Position numbers and translations under genes: made by a program. Of a DNA stretch of 64,000 bases, positions 34,944 through 43,433 are shown in pieces (positions within the stretch are counted from its first letter, which is position 1; every line of letters begins with the position of its first letter). The notes beneath the pieces were generated by a model. That model was not told where the DNA came from. It made no database searches and saw only the letters and a program-made list of their open reading frames with translations. Source of the stretch: MFD01213-c1 sp963704405 (lineage in GTDB: Bacteria > Planctomycetota > Phycisphaerae > Tepidisphaerales > Tepidisphaeraceae); the NCBI GenBank assembly GCA_963704405.1, contig OY969903.1:248001-312000 (forward strand), in the 5' to 3' direction.

Positions 34944-36563
34944 TCAATCTGCCACCAGCACGGTATAGCTGTAGGTCAGCGTCTTCTCTTCTCCGCTCTT
35001 GAGCGGCAGGGTCCAGGTCAGTTCATTGCGCCGATTGACTGAATAAACGCCTTCTTCCCGAAGGATCAGTTTTGGGTCCGCATCCGCCTTGATGAGATCT
35101 CCGGAAAACTGCCTTCGAATCACCAGGTTGATCTCCTGATTGCGATGATTGCTCACGTTGATCTCTCCTTTCACTGCCACCTTGCGATATTTGCGGCCGC
35201 CCATTTTTACCAGTTGACGATTGTCCCCTTCATCTTCCTGCTCCACCGCGCGGGTGCGCAGCGATAAGGCTTTGGTCACATGCAGCGTCGTCTGTTCACC
35301 GCTGTTGACCCAGAAGCTCATGCGCTGCCCGGCGAAGCGGCCTGCATCCAGGATCATCGCGGGCGCAGTGGTCATCGCGAATGGAAGCGGATTCTTGAAT
35401 CGCACCGCATCCCATGCCGAGTCGTCATAGTTTTCATGTCGGCGGTAGTCATCCACGAATCGCCCGTCCACATCGCGCGTATCCGGGACAACCCATTCCA
35501 CAATCCGCTCATACGCCGCTTCCCCTTTGGCAACCGACAGCGACAGCGAATCCCCCTCACCCATCGATCGCTTCCCGATTGACTGATAATGCAGGTCGAC
35601 ACCTTCCCCGGCAGGAACCGCGGAAAGATCAATCCCCGCATCATTCGAATTTGCGGCGTTGGAAACCGCCTGCTGCATATTTGCAGCCGCCCCGCTCGGC
35701 TCCGCCGAATTTTGATTGATCTGCGCAAAGAACTGCGCCCAGCTTTGGCTCAACGACATCGGGCTTGTCACGTGCGCAAACTGAATGCTTGGAAACCCGC
35801 TGATCAGACTGATCTCGGCATCTTTCAGATCCTGCAATTCATTCTTAATCACCGCCTGCTGTTCCAGCGCCAACGTCTTGTCGTTGACCAGGCTGATTCG
35901 GTAGCTGGGCGCCCAGGCCATTCCCTGCGTGAGATAACTGATGTGCAGTGTATGCGCGGTTTTTTCTTCGCCGCCAACCGTCAGAAGCAATACCGGGTGG
36001 CGTTCTTTGATCGGCCCCGCGCCTTCCACCTGCAGATATGCGATCAGGCTTGCGTCGGCATAGACACGGCCAGCGCTGGTCTCCAGCACCAGATATTGCC
36101 CAGGGGTCGGCACATTGTTGTCGCCATAGACAGAACCATATTGAGGCTGCAGATATCTGCGGCTCCATGCTTCGCCGCCGTGCGAGCGGTCCAGCGCAAC
36201 CACCGTCCCCTTAATCCCCGGCAAGGTTCCATCATGAAACCTGATATTCACAGCCCGACCAACCAAATCCTGCTGAAAATCGATCCCCGGCTTCATCCTC
36301 ACCGGTGCATCCACTTCCCGCATCGTCACCTGCGTTTCCACGGGAACATCACCATCAATCCAGTACGTCCCATGGACCGGAACCGGAACATCCTCGACCC
36401 GGTAAATCCCTGAGCCGCTGACCTGCACACTCCGATGCACTACCGCCAACCCATTTTTGAACAAGCCCACCGAATCAATCTTGCTCTCCAGGGGTATCTC
36501 GTCCGCCCGACTCGGCGCGGCGACGGCAAGAACACACAGCATCAGCAGATGAAAATGCTTCAT
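34944..36563 (-). CDS. Secreted DUF4139-domain protein
   Basis: 539 residues from the ATG of MKHFHLLMLCVLAVAAPSRA, a signal peptide; GAAGGA lies seven bases ahead. The family begins with SKIDSVGLFKNGLAVVHRS, continues with beta-rich VDLHYQSIGKRSMGEGDSL, and ends with ELTWTLPLKSGEEKTLTYSYTV, the classical DUF4139 end. A Gln/Asn/Ala-rich insertion occupies about residues 300-330. It is probably a periplasmic beta-sandwich protein; the function is unknown across the family. Divergent from the aldo/keto reductase. Confidence 0.85.
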   Translation of the reverse strand: MKHFHLLMLCVLAVAAPSRADEIPLESKIDSVGLFKNGLAVVHRSVQVSGSGIYRVEDVPVPVHGTYWIDGDVPVETQVTMREVDAPVRMKPGIDFQQDLVGRAVNIRFHDGTLPGIKGTVVALDRSHGGEAWSRRYLQPQYGSVYGDNNVPTPGQYLVLETSAGRVYADASLIAYLQVEGAGPIKERHPVLLLTVGGEEKTAHTLHISYLTQGMAWAPSYRISLVNDKTLALEQQAVIKNELQDLKDAEISLISGFPSIQFAHVTSPMSLSQSWAQFFAQINQNSAEPSGAAANMQQAVSNAANSNDAGIDLSAVPAGEGVDLHYQSIGKRSMGEGDSLSLSVAKGEAAYERIVEWVVPDTRDVDGRFVDDYRRHENYDDSAWDAVRFKNPLPFAMTTAPAMILDAGRFAGQRMSFWVNSGEQTTLHVTKALSLRTRAVEQEDEGDNRQLVKMGGRKYRKVAVKGEINVSNHRNQEINLVIRRQFSGDLIKADADPKLILREEGVYSVNRRNELTWTLPLKSGEEKTLTYSYTVLVAD

Positions 36564-36623
36564 GGATGGTTCCTTCAAGTACATTACCAATAGATGGGGA
36601 TGCGGATTATAACCTGTCCGTGT

Positions 36624-36652
36624 TTGACTCCGTGTTCAGCCAAAAGTTTCAT
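36624..36652 (+). promoter_or_regulatory. Weak candidate sigma70 promoter for the aldo/keto reductase
   Basis: TTGACT at 36624-36629 and TTTCAT at 36647-36652, 17 bases apart. The -35 is close to consensus; the -10 matches four of six. The implied leader is about 115 bases. A pattern match only. Confidence 0.25.
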
Positions 36653-36770
36653 CTGAACAATACACTGTGAAGGGGCAAACTAGCGAAATTTCCTGTCGCG
36701 TGACAAAATATGCCCCGGCGACAAGCCATCGGCTCATGCGATCGGACAGAGGCAGCATCTGGAGAGGTGA

Positions 36771-37706
36771 ATGCAATACCGGGATCTTGGAAAAACAGGA
36801 CTGAAAGTATCGACGCTGAGCTTTGGGGCATCGTCCCTGGGGGCCGTTTTTCATGATATCGATGAGGCCGATGCCATTCGCGCAGTTCACGTCTGCATCG
36901 AACGCGGCATCAATTTCATCGATGTCTCCCCCTTCTACGGCTTAACCAAGGCCGAAACCCTGCTCGGTAAAGCGATCAAAACCGTGCCGCGGGACAAATA
37001 CATCATGGCGACCAAAGTCGGCCGGTATGGTCAGGACATGAAAGATTTCGACTTTTCTGCCGCCCGGGTTACGGCAAGCGTTGACGAAAGCCTCAAGCGC
37101 ATGGGCCTCAGCCATATTGATGTGATCCAATGCCACGACATTGAGTTTGTCAGCCTCGACCAGATCGTGAATGAAACGCTGCCGGCGCTACGAAAATTGC
37201 AGGAGACGGGCAAGGTGCGGTTCATCGGTGTAACCGGCCTGCCGCTGAAGGCGCTGCGCTATGTCGTCGAACGCGCGGAGGTCGATGTCATCCTTTCCTA
37301 TTGCCACTATGAACTAAACGACACCTCCCTGATGGAACTGGTCCCCACCTTGAAATCTCGCGGCGTCGGAGTCATCAGCGCTTCGCCGCTTGGCATGGGA
37401 TTGCTGTCAAACCGCGGCACGCCTTCCTGGCACCCCGCGCCACCAAAGGTGAAGGAACTGTGCGCCAAAGCCGCCGCCCATTGCAAAGCCAAAGGCGCCA
37501 GCATCGAAAAGCTTGCCGTGCAGTATTCGGTGGCTCAGCCGGAGATCGCGACAACGCTGGTAGGGACTGCGGATTCCAAGAACATGGAACTCAACATCGC
37601 CGCCATCAGCCAGCCAATCGACAAGCAACTTCTGGCGGAAGTCCTGGAAATTCTAAAACCCATCCACAATGTGACGTGGCCGAGCGGCAAATCTGAAAAT
37701 AATTAG
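36771..37706 (+). CDS. Aldo/keto reductase, L-galactose/L-fucose dehydrogenase-like
   Basis: 311 residues with a GGAGAGGTGA ribosome site just ahead. A TIM-barrel AKR with catalytic D (FIDVSPFYG), Y in FYG, K in IMATKVGRYG and H in VIQCHDIEFV. QYRDLGKTGLKVSTLSFGA is the typical start. The segments YYxx-free NYCHYELND and SASPLGMGLLS fit the L-galactose dehydrogenase branch. It would oxidise a free sugar to its lactone with NAD(P); the exact substrate is unknown. It is followed by a large inverted repeat. Confidence 0.87.
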   Translation: MQYRDLGKTGLKVSTLSFGASSLGAVFHDIDEADAIRAVHVCIERGINFIDVSPFYGLTKAETLLGKAIKTVPRDKYIMATKVGRYGQDMKDFDFSAARVTASVDESLKRMGLSHIDVIQCHDIEFVSLDQIVNETLPALRKLQETGKVRFIGVTGLPLKALRYVVERAEVDVILSYCHYELNDTSLMELVPTLKSRGVGVISASPLGMGLLSNRGTPSWHPAPPKVKELCAKAAAHCKAKGASIEKLAVQYSVAQPEIATTLVGTADSKNMELNIAAISQPIDKQLLAEVLEILKPIHNVTWPSGKSENN

Positions 37707-37745
37707 AGTGGGTTTCGCTGTTAGCTTTAACCGCTCAACAACCTT

Positions 37746-37910
37746 AGAGCCTCTAACCCAACCTCGCGCGGTCGCTGCTAGCGGTATCGCGTCAGGCTCT
37801 TCGTTGTCGAAACTCGCTCGTATTTCTTCAATACTACTTTCGTTTCGACGCCTCGATCCTGACGCGATACCGCGGCGCATCAACGCGCGGGAGGTTGGGT
37901 TAGAGGCTCT
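37746..37910. repeat. Near-perfect ~68-bp inverted repeat (stem-loop / MITE-like)
   Basis: The left arm 37746-37813 and right arm 37842-37910 start AGAGCCTCTAACCCAACCTC on each strand and share GGTATCGCGTCAGG and GTCGAAAC, with a few mismatches between. The loop is 28 bases. It lies between convergent genes, and its right arm contains the last codons and stop of the Anbu gene. It could stop transcription on both strands or be a miniature transposable element. Confidence 0.8.
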
Positions 37911-38751
37911 TACTTGCTCTCCGGCACCGCTGCGTCATTTGAACCTGGCCGTCGGGCGACGATACATCGCCGGGCCGATCCACCAGTTCAATTGTCTCTT
38001 CCTGCCCCTGCTTCCCCGCCACGGGCGTACGGAAATGCACCTGCGGCAAACGCGCCACGGCCTGGCGCAATGCCTGATCCCATCGGGTGCGAATCTTCGC
38101 CAGGTCCGCATCATCGGGCATGAATCGGCGATGCCGCGTGATGTTCAGGTCATCCTGCGAATAAGCCAGCAAATCCACCGGCGGCCCCACTGTCACATTA
38201 CTCTTCATCGTGCTGTCCATCGACAACAGCGCATACTTGGCGGCTTCTTCCAATGTCGTTTTTTCAAACCGGATTCCGCGATCGAGGATCGGCCGGCCAT
38301 ACTTGGTTTCACCAATCTGGAGATAAGGAGATTCCTCGCTGAACTGAAGCGGATTGCCCTGAGGATAAATCAAAAACAGTTCCGGCCGTTCCCCCTTCAC
38401 CTGCCCGCCGATCAGAAGATGGACATTGAATTTGTATTCATCCCGCTCCAGCGCCGGGCGGTCGATGTTGTCCACCTCGCGCACTTTTTCACCGGCGATT
38501 CTGGCCGCATCGTACATGGTCGGCGCAGTCGCCAGACCCAGGCCCTTATCAAAATCCCGGCGCAGCAGCGTGATGATGGATTGCGTGCAAGAAAGGCTCC
38601 CGCTGGCGAGGATGATGAACACCCGTTCGCCGGGATGAACGAACGTGTGCATTTTCTTAACGGTGTTGACCTGATCGAAACCGGCATTGGTCCGCGAGTC
38701 TGAAGCCATCACAAGGCCGAATTTTGTAACGATGCCCAGGCAATACGTCAT
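37900..38751 (-). CDS. Anbu-type proteasome-like peptidase
   Basis: 283 residues. MTYCLGIVTKFGLVMASDSRTNAG exposes Thr after Met removal, the N-terminal nucleophile of the HslV/beta-subunit fold, with D and K of the fold in SDSRT and NTVKKMHTF. The Anbu-type features are PNxx-like LFLIYPQGNPLQF and SPYLQIGETKYGRPILDRGI. Anbu (COG3484) is an ancestral proteasome-like assembly that usually sits with a transglutaminase-like peptidase, an ATP-grasp protein and an alpha-E protein. The transglutaminase-like gene lies 2.3 kb away. The last ~4 residues are encoded by the inverted repeat arm. Confidence 0.9.
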   Translation of the reverse strand: MTYCLGIVTKFGLVMASDSRTNAGFDQVNTVKKMHTFVHPGERVFIILASGSLSCTQSIITLLRRDFDKGLGLATAPTMYDAARIAGEKVREVDNIDRPALERDEYKFNVHLLIGGQVKGERPELFLIYPQGNPLQFSEESPYLQIGETKYGRPILDRGIRFEKTTLEEAAKYALLSMDSTMKSNVTVGPPVDLLAYSQDDLNITRHRRFMPDDADLAKIRTRWDQALRQAVARLPQVHFRTPVAGKQGQEETIELVDRPGDVSSPDGQVQMTQRCRRASKSL

Positions 38752-38906
38752 TGGCGGCGAACCCTTTCCTCAACGAAGCGGTGCAACATAGTAGCAGATC
38801 ATCGGGGCGCGGAAATAGGCGCGGCGACTGTTTAATCGCCGCGCCGCAAAAAGCGATTGCGGCTCAAAGAAACGATCGGTATCCATTCGCCAGCTTAACG
38901 CGCACG

Positions 38907-40823
38907 TCAAAGCGAACTCGACCCAACCGCAAACAAGATCGCATCGTTGATCGCATAAACCGTCCCATCCGGCCCGATGATGGTAGGCGTATAGGCCTCG
39001 CCGATGCCATCGGTCAGCTTGATGACCTGCGTGAAGGTATTGCTGACCAGATTCCAACGGTAGAGCCTTCCGTCCTCGCTGCCGGCGAGGACCGAATTCG
39101 TCTGTGGGTCCACCACGGCGGTGTTGATGCACCATTCGCGGACAGCGCCGGGGATTTGGGGAAACTGCTGGTCGGGCGTCACGCCGGCGATTGTCAGCAC
39201 CTCTTTCATCGTCGTCACCCCGGAAATCGGGTCGACCTCGGTCGCATTGGGATCAAGCACGGCCAGCCTGTTCACCCCTGTGCCGCCGAGCCCGGCGTAG
39301 TCGTTGTACTTGGTCATCAGCAGATATTCGGACGAGCCGTGGTAGCTGGGAACCATCGAGGCGGGGACAACCGAAGCCGTATCGTCCCATCCGAAAGCGC
39401 CCGTGGTTTTGGTTTGCGACAGATCGCGGTTGAAATGCAGAAGAAAACCACGGTCATGGTTATCGTTGGCGTCGTCGAGAATTCCGTAATAAACGTCCCC
39501 ATCCGGCCCAACCATCGGCGAAGCCGTGCTGGCGTCCGGAACCGTCGCCAGCGCCCCATCGCCCGGATCAATCAATGCAACTTTTCCAACGAGCGCCAGC
39601 GTTCTGCTGTCCAGTGCGACGAGGTAATTCGGCGCCAAAATGCCGGCCGCGCCAAAAAAATCGGAAGATTTCTCCATCGAAACATAGACCAGCTTGCCAT
39701 CATTGCTGAGCGAAGCAGCGCAGTTCTGCGCCACCTTGGTGACGGCAAGGCTGCCCGTCACTGCTGACGCCGAAGCGAATGCGCCAACGCCGGTATTGGA
39801 AATCCGCGCCAATCCACCTGTGAGATTCAACGGATTATTCCCCGTCACCTGCACGCCAAAGAAAATATTACCGGCCTCGTCGCTCGTGATCGGCGTATCG
39901 ATGAAAACCGTCGCGTTCAGTTCGCTCTTATGCGCGGCGTATTGAGACAAGCCATAATACGCAAGCTGGTGAATCGTCTTGGCTCCAGGCAGGTTGACGT
40001 GATCGATGTAATACACCGTCCCGCCAATGCCAGCGAAGTAAACGCGATTGTCCCGGGTGAGCGTAGGTGAATAGCTCGGCGTCCAATCGTGCGGGGGAAG
40101 GAGGTAATCCGTCTGCACGGTCCACAGCAGCTTTCCATCTAAAGCTTGCCGCCCTTGCAATTCAAAACCATCATCCACCCCGGTTTTCACCGGCAGGATC
40201 ATTACGTTGTCGGCAGTAAACAGCGGCGTGCCATAATGAATGAAAATATCGTTGCCGCTGATTTGCGCCTGCAGATCGACAGGCGCGCTCCACCGAATCG
40301 TATCCATGGACTGCGATGCTACCGATGACAGACCTGTGTGCTGCGAATTCCCCCCATAGTCATTCCAGGTGGCGCTGGAGGCCGTTGCACCAAATGATTT
40401 GAAGTGAACTGCTTGATTCGTGAGATGAACGTGCTGCGCAAAATTCTGCGCCGGTGTCGTCTGCCGCCAACCCGCCGGCAGAACCTGCCGGAGCAAATAA
40501 TTACCAGGCGTCAGTCCGATGAAGGCATACTCCCCTGCGGAATTGGTGACCGCACGTTTCTCCCCTGGTTCCATCATGTGATCATTGTTCGCATCAATAT
40601 ATATCGTGCGGCCGGGAAGCCCCGGTTCGGCGGTATTATGCCGGCCGTTGACATTGATATCATTGAAAACGGTTCCCGAAATAAAACCCGCCGGATCCAC
40701 TGAAATCTCCACCGCCGCCGCTGTCGTCCCCGACATCAGCCGCCGATATTCCAGCGATTCAAACAAAGCAACCCGGCGATGATGTCCAATGGCAGTGCGG
40801 CGAACAATGTTCTTGCGCGTCAT
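38907..40823 (-). CDS. Secreted LEPR-XLL-type protein with SdrD B-like and beta-propeller domains
   Basis: 638 residues from the ATG of MTRKNIVRRTA. A planctomycete export-type N-terminus, FESLEYRRLMSG, corresponds to the LEPR-XLL motif. Residues ~45-135 are an SdrD B-like/carboxypeptidase regulatory fold (ISGTVFNDINVNGRHNTAEPG, GEYAFIGLTPGNYLLRQV). The rest is a PQQ/YVTN-like beta-propeller (YLVALDSRTLALVGKVALID, GPDGDVYYGILDD, LYRWNLVSNTFTQVI). It is probably an extracellular structural or adhesive protein. Located between the Anbu and transglutaminase-like genes. Confidence 0.82.
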   Translation of the reverse strand: MTRKNIVRRTAIGHHRRVALFESLEYRRLMSGTTAAAVEISVDPAGFISGTVFNDINVNGRHNTAEPGLPGRTIYIDANNDHMMEPGEKRAVTNSAGEYAFIGLTPGNYLLRQVLPAGWRQTTPAQNFAQHVHLTNQAVHFKSFGATASSATWNDYGGNSQHTGLSSVASQSMDTIRWSAPVDLQAQISGNDIFIHYGTPLFTADNVMILPVKTGVDDGFELQGRQALDGKLLWTVQTDYLLPPHDWTPSYSPTLTRDNRVYFAGIGGTVYYIDHVNLPGAKTIHQLAYYGLSQYAAHKSELNATVFIDTPITSDEAGNIFFGVQVTGNNPLNLTGGLARISNTGVGAFASASAVTGSLAVTKVAQNCAASLSNDGKLVYVSMEKSSDFFGAAGILAPNYLVALDSRTLALVGKVALIDPGDGALATVPDASTASPMVGPDGDVYYGILDDANDNHDRGFLLHFNRDLSQTKTTGAFGWDDTASVVPASMVPSYHGSSEYLLMTKYNDYAGLGGTGVNRLAVLDPNATEVDPISGVTTMKEVLTIAGVTPDQQFPQIPGAVREWCINTAVVDPQTNSVLAGSEDGRLYRWNLVSNTFTQVIKLTDGIGEAYTPTIIGPDGTVYAINDAILFAVGSSSL

Positions 40824-41091
40824 AAAGCGGTTATTCCGTAAAAGAAATGGATCCCCGCCAAGCCCTCCGGCGGAACACCAATGTAACCGCAAAGACGATA
40901 ATTCCAGCGGTAAAGTTTCCCAATTCCGGATTGGATTGCGGATTTTCGACTGGAATGCATTTCAATCCAAAAATCCGCGATCTAAATCACCCTCCGCCGC
41001 AACACGAGAAATAACATTGACGCCCATGACAGTCCGGGGTTAGCTTGCGGGCACCAACTTGATCGCTTCTGTTGTTCTCGGAAAAGATTTC

Positions 41092-41904
41092 ATGCAAATC
41101 CGCATTGGTTTCGACCTCATCTTCGGCCTCCCTGCGCCTACGCCGATGTTGCTGATGTTGTACGTCCATCCTTCGCGCGACAAGGATCTGGTTCGACCGG
41201 AAAAACTGGTGCTCGATCCGCAAGTGCCGGTCGAAGATTTCTATGACGTGTTCGGAAATAAGGTCGGGCGAATCATCGCTCCTGTCGGCGACCTGCGAAT
41301 CAGCCACGATGTTCTCATCCACGATACGGGTGAACTGGACATTCCCGGCGCAGGCGCCATCCAGCACACGGTCAGCGAGTTGCCGCCGGAAGTTCTGCCG
41401 TACCTGATGGCCAGCCGATATTGCGAGGTGGACCGGATGTCGGATATTGCATGGCGATTATTTGCCGACACGCAAATCGGCTGGCCGCGCGTGATGGCGG
41501 TGCAGAAGTGGGTGCATCATCACATCACCTTCGGCTACGAACACGCGCGGCGAAACAAAACCGCCTACGACACCTATGTCGAGCAGCGCGGCGTCTGCCG
41601 CGATTTCATGCACCTCAGCATCACGCTTCTCCGCGCCCTCAACATCCCCGCCCGCTATGTCACCGGTTATCTCGGTGATATCGGCGTTCCCTACAATCCA
41701 GCGCCGATGGATTTCTCCGCATGGTTCGAAGTTTATCTCGGGGGCCGCTGGTGGACATGCGATGCCCGCCACAATGTACCACGGATCGGCCGCGTGCTGA
41801 TGGCCACAGGCCGCGATGCAACGGATGTCGCGCTGACCACCGCGTTCGGCGCCAACACGTTGAAGCAGTTCATTGTGGTGACGGACGAAGTGAAAGGGGC
41901 GTAA
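41092..41904 (+). CDS. Transglutaminase-like cysteine peptidase, Anbu-associated type
   Basis: 270 residues from the ATG of MQIRIGFDLIFGLPAPTPM. Typical companion of Anbu: an N-terminal beta domain (LRISHDVLIHDTGELD), then the transglutaminase core with the nucleophile Cys in EQRGVCRDFMHLSI and Asp in WTCDARHNVPRIGRV. The position where many transglutaminases have the His (DF-H-AW) reads MDFSAWFEVYLGG; this subgroup may normally have Ser there, or the protein has lost that residue. The Anbu gene is on the other side of the LEPR-XLL gene. Confidence 0.85.
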   Translation: MQIRIGFDLIFGLPAPTPMLLMLYVHPSRDKDLVRPEKLVLDPQVPVEDFYDVFGNKVGRIIAPVGDLRISHDVLIHDTGELDIPGAGAIQHTVSELPPEVLPYLMASRYCEVDRMSDIAWRLFADTQIGWPRVMAVQKWVHHHITFGYEHARRNKTAYDTYVEQRGVCRDFMHLSITLLRALNIPARYVTGYLGDIGVPYNPAPMDFSAWFEVYLGGRWWTCDARHNVPRIGRVLMATGRDATDVALTTAFGANTLKQFIVVTDEVKGA

Positions 41905-41911
41905 GCCAAAA

Positions 41912-42358
41912 TCATTTCGCTTGCGCGGAGGAAACCCCCGCCGGGGGTTCGATTTCGATCTGGCGGTGGTTTTCCCCAATGGGCGTAATTCGAATGCGCC
42001 ACACGCGCGGCGGAAGCAGCGTCGGTATGCGATCAGGCCATTCAATCGCCACCACCGCGCACTGCTCCAACAGTTCAGAGAAACCAATCCCCTCCATGTC
42101 ATCAGGGCCGGCAGTTCGATATGCATCCAGGTGATAAACGGCGAGGCGGCCCTGGTCATAAATGTTGAGCAGGACATACGTAGGGCTGGAGACCGCGCGG
42201 GGCTCGCCGCCCAGGCCGCGGACCAATCCACGAACGAATTGCGTTTTACCCGCACCCAGGTCGCCATGAAGCGCGAGGACTTCACCGCCTTGAAAAGATT
42301 CCGCGAGCCTGGCGGCGATCGCCTCCGTATCCGCGACGCTGCGGCTTTCGTGGATCAC
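41912..42358 (-). CDS. tsaE: tRNA N6-threonylcarbamoyladenosine ATPase TsaE
   Basis: 148 residues, starting at a GTG that overlaps the thiL stop by four bases (GTGA), which implies coupled translation. P-loop ATPase: GDLGAGKTQFVRGLV, SSPTYVLLNIYD, VYHLDAYR and EWPDRIPTLLP. It works with TsaB, TsaC and TsaD in t6A37 modification. thiL-tsaE is also the order in Bacillus. An upstream extension of the frame lies within thiL and is rejected. Confidence 0.92.
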   Translation of the reverse strand: MIHESRSVADTEAIAARLAESFQGGEVLALHGDLGAGKTQFVRGLVRGLGGEPRAVSSPTYVLLNIYDQGRLAVYHLDAYRTAGPDDMEGIGFSELLEQCAVVAIEWPDRIPTLLPPRVWRIRITPIGENHRQIEIEPPAGVSSAQAK

Positions 42359-43251
42359 AGCGAATGCTCCCAGCCGGTGAGCTTTAACCAGTCGATGGTC
42401 ATATCCGCCTTGTCCGTCGCCAGCGTCAACCCCGGCTGCGCCTGAATCCACCCGATATAAACACAAGGAGCGGGCAACTGATCCGGCGTGGCAATCAGCA
42501 ACTCGTAATCTTCCCCATCATTCAGGGCATGCACGACGGGCTTGATCTGATCCCCAAGGCGTGCGACGTCGGCGTGAATGGGAATCAGCCGAGTTTCGAT
42601 TTCTGCGCCAATATTGCCGCTGGCGATGCACATATTTCTCAGATCGCGGGCCAGCCCGTCGCTGAGATCGAGCATCGCATGAAGGCTGAAGCTTTTCGCC
42701 AGCGATCGCGCCAGGTTCACCCGCGGCTCAAAAGTCATATGACGCCCCAGGATGCTCCCACCCAGCGGGCCGGTGACATAAAGATGATCCCCGGCCACCG
42801 CGCCCGAGCGCGTCACAGGCGCGATCCCTTCACTGCGGCCAAGAATAGTCACTGTGACGGCCAGTTTCCCTTCCCAGGATGCCGTATCCCCGCCAACAAT
42901 GTGGCAACCGAAAAGATCAGCCGCTTCCTTCATCCCCAGAAAAAGCTCACGGGCATATTCCATGCCCGAGCCCTTGTGCAGCGCGACGGTCGCGACTGCG
43001 GCGGTCGGGAGACAAGCCATGGCCGCGCAGTCGCTCAGATTCCGGTTCATCACCTTGCGCCCAATGTCGCGAGGCGAATGAACGGCCGAATCAAAATGAA
43101 CTCCATCTAAAACCTGGTCCACCCCAACGATCAGCAAATCATCCTTGGGCCAATTCAGGATCGCCAGATCGTCACCGATGCCGAGACTGACCAGAGCCGA
43201 CGGCTTTTCCTGGGAGCGAAGCCAGTTGATGAAATCGAATTCGCCGGTCAT
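42355..43251 (-). CDS. thiL: Thiamine-monophosphate kinase ThiL
   Basis: 298 residues from the ATG of MTGEFDFINWLRSQE. It phosphorylates thiamine monophosphate to the active cofactor. Landmarks: LGIGDDLAIL, GVDQVLDGVHFD, RNLSDCAAMACLPTAA, IVGGDTASW, YVTGPLGGSILG and ALNDGEDYELLIA, all ThiL motifs including the Asp clusters for Mg-ATP. The cofactor it makes is needed by the E1 at the window end. Followed by overlapping tsaE. Confidence 0.93.
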   Translation of the reverse strand: MTGEFDFINWLRSQEKPSALVSLGIGDDLAILNWPKDDLLIVGVDQVLDGVHFDSAVHSPRDIGRKVMNRNLSDCAAMACLPTAAVATVALHKGSGMEYARELFLGMKEAADLFGCHIVGGDTASWEGKLAVTVTILGRSEGIAPVTRSGAVAGDHLYVTGPLGGSILGRHMTFEPRVNLARSLAKSFSLHAMLDLSDGLARDLRNMCIASGNIGAEIETRLIPIHADVARLGDQIKPVVHALNDGEDYELLIATPDQLPAPCVYIGWIQAQPGLTLATDKADMTIDWLKLTGWEHSL

Positions 43252-43367
43252 TGGACGAATTAGAAACGGGGAAGGGGCGGTTCGCAAACAGGCGAGGAGT
43301 TCATGAAGCCAATGAAAACAAAATGCATCACTTTCGGAAGCGGAGGGGGAGACTGGCGATTTACGAT

Positions 43368-43403
43368 AAAAAAAGAAGCGGCCGGTTATATGCCGGCCGC
43401 TTC
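43368..43403 (-). terminator. Rho-independent terminator of dnaK
   Basis: GAAGCGGCCGG (43375-43385) and CCGGCCGCTTC (43393-43403) pair perfectly with a 7-base loop. On the minus strand a run of seven T follows (43374-43368). It starts 30 bp after the dnaK stop. Confidence 0.9.
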
Positions 43404-43433
43404 TTTATTATGTGCGCGAAAATGTGAAGAGGA

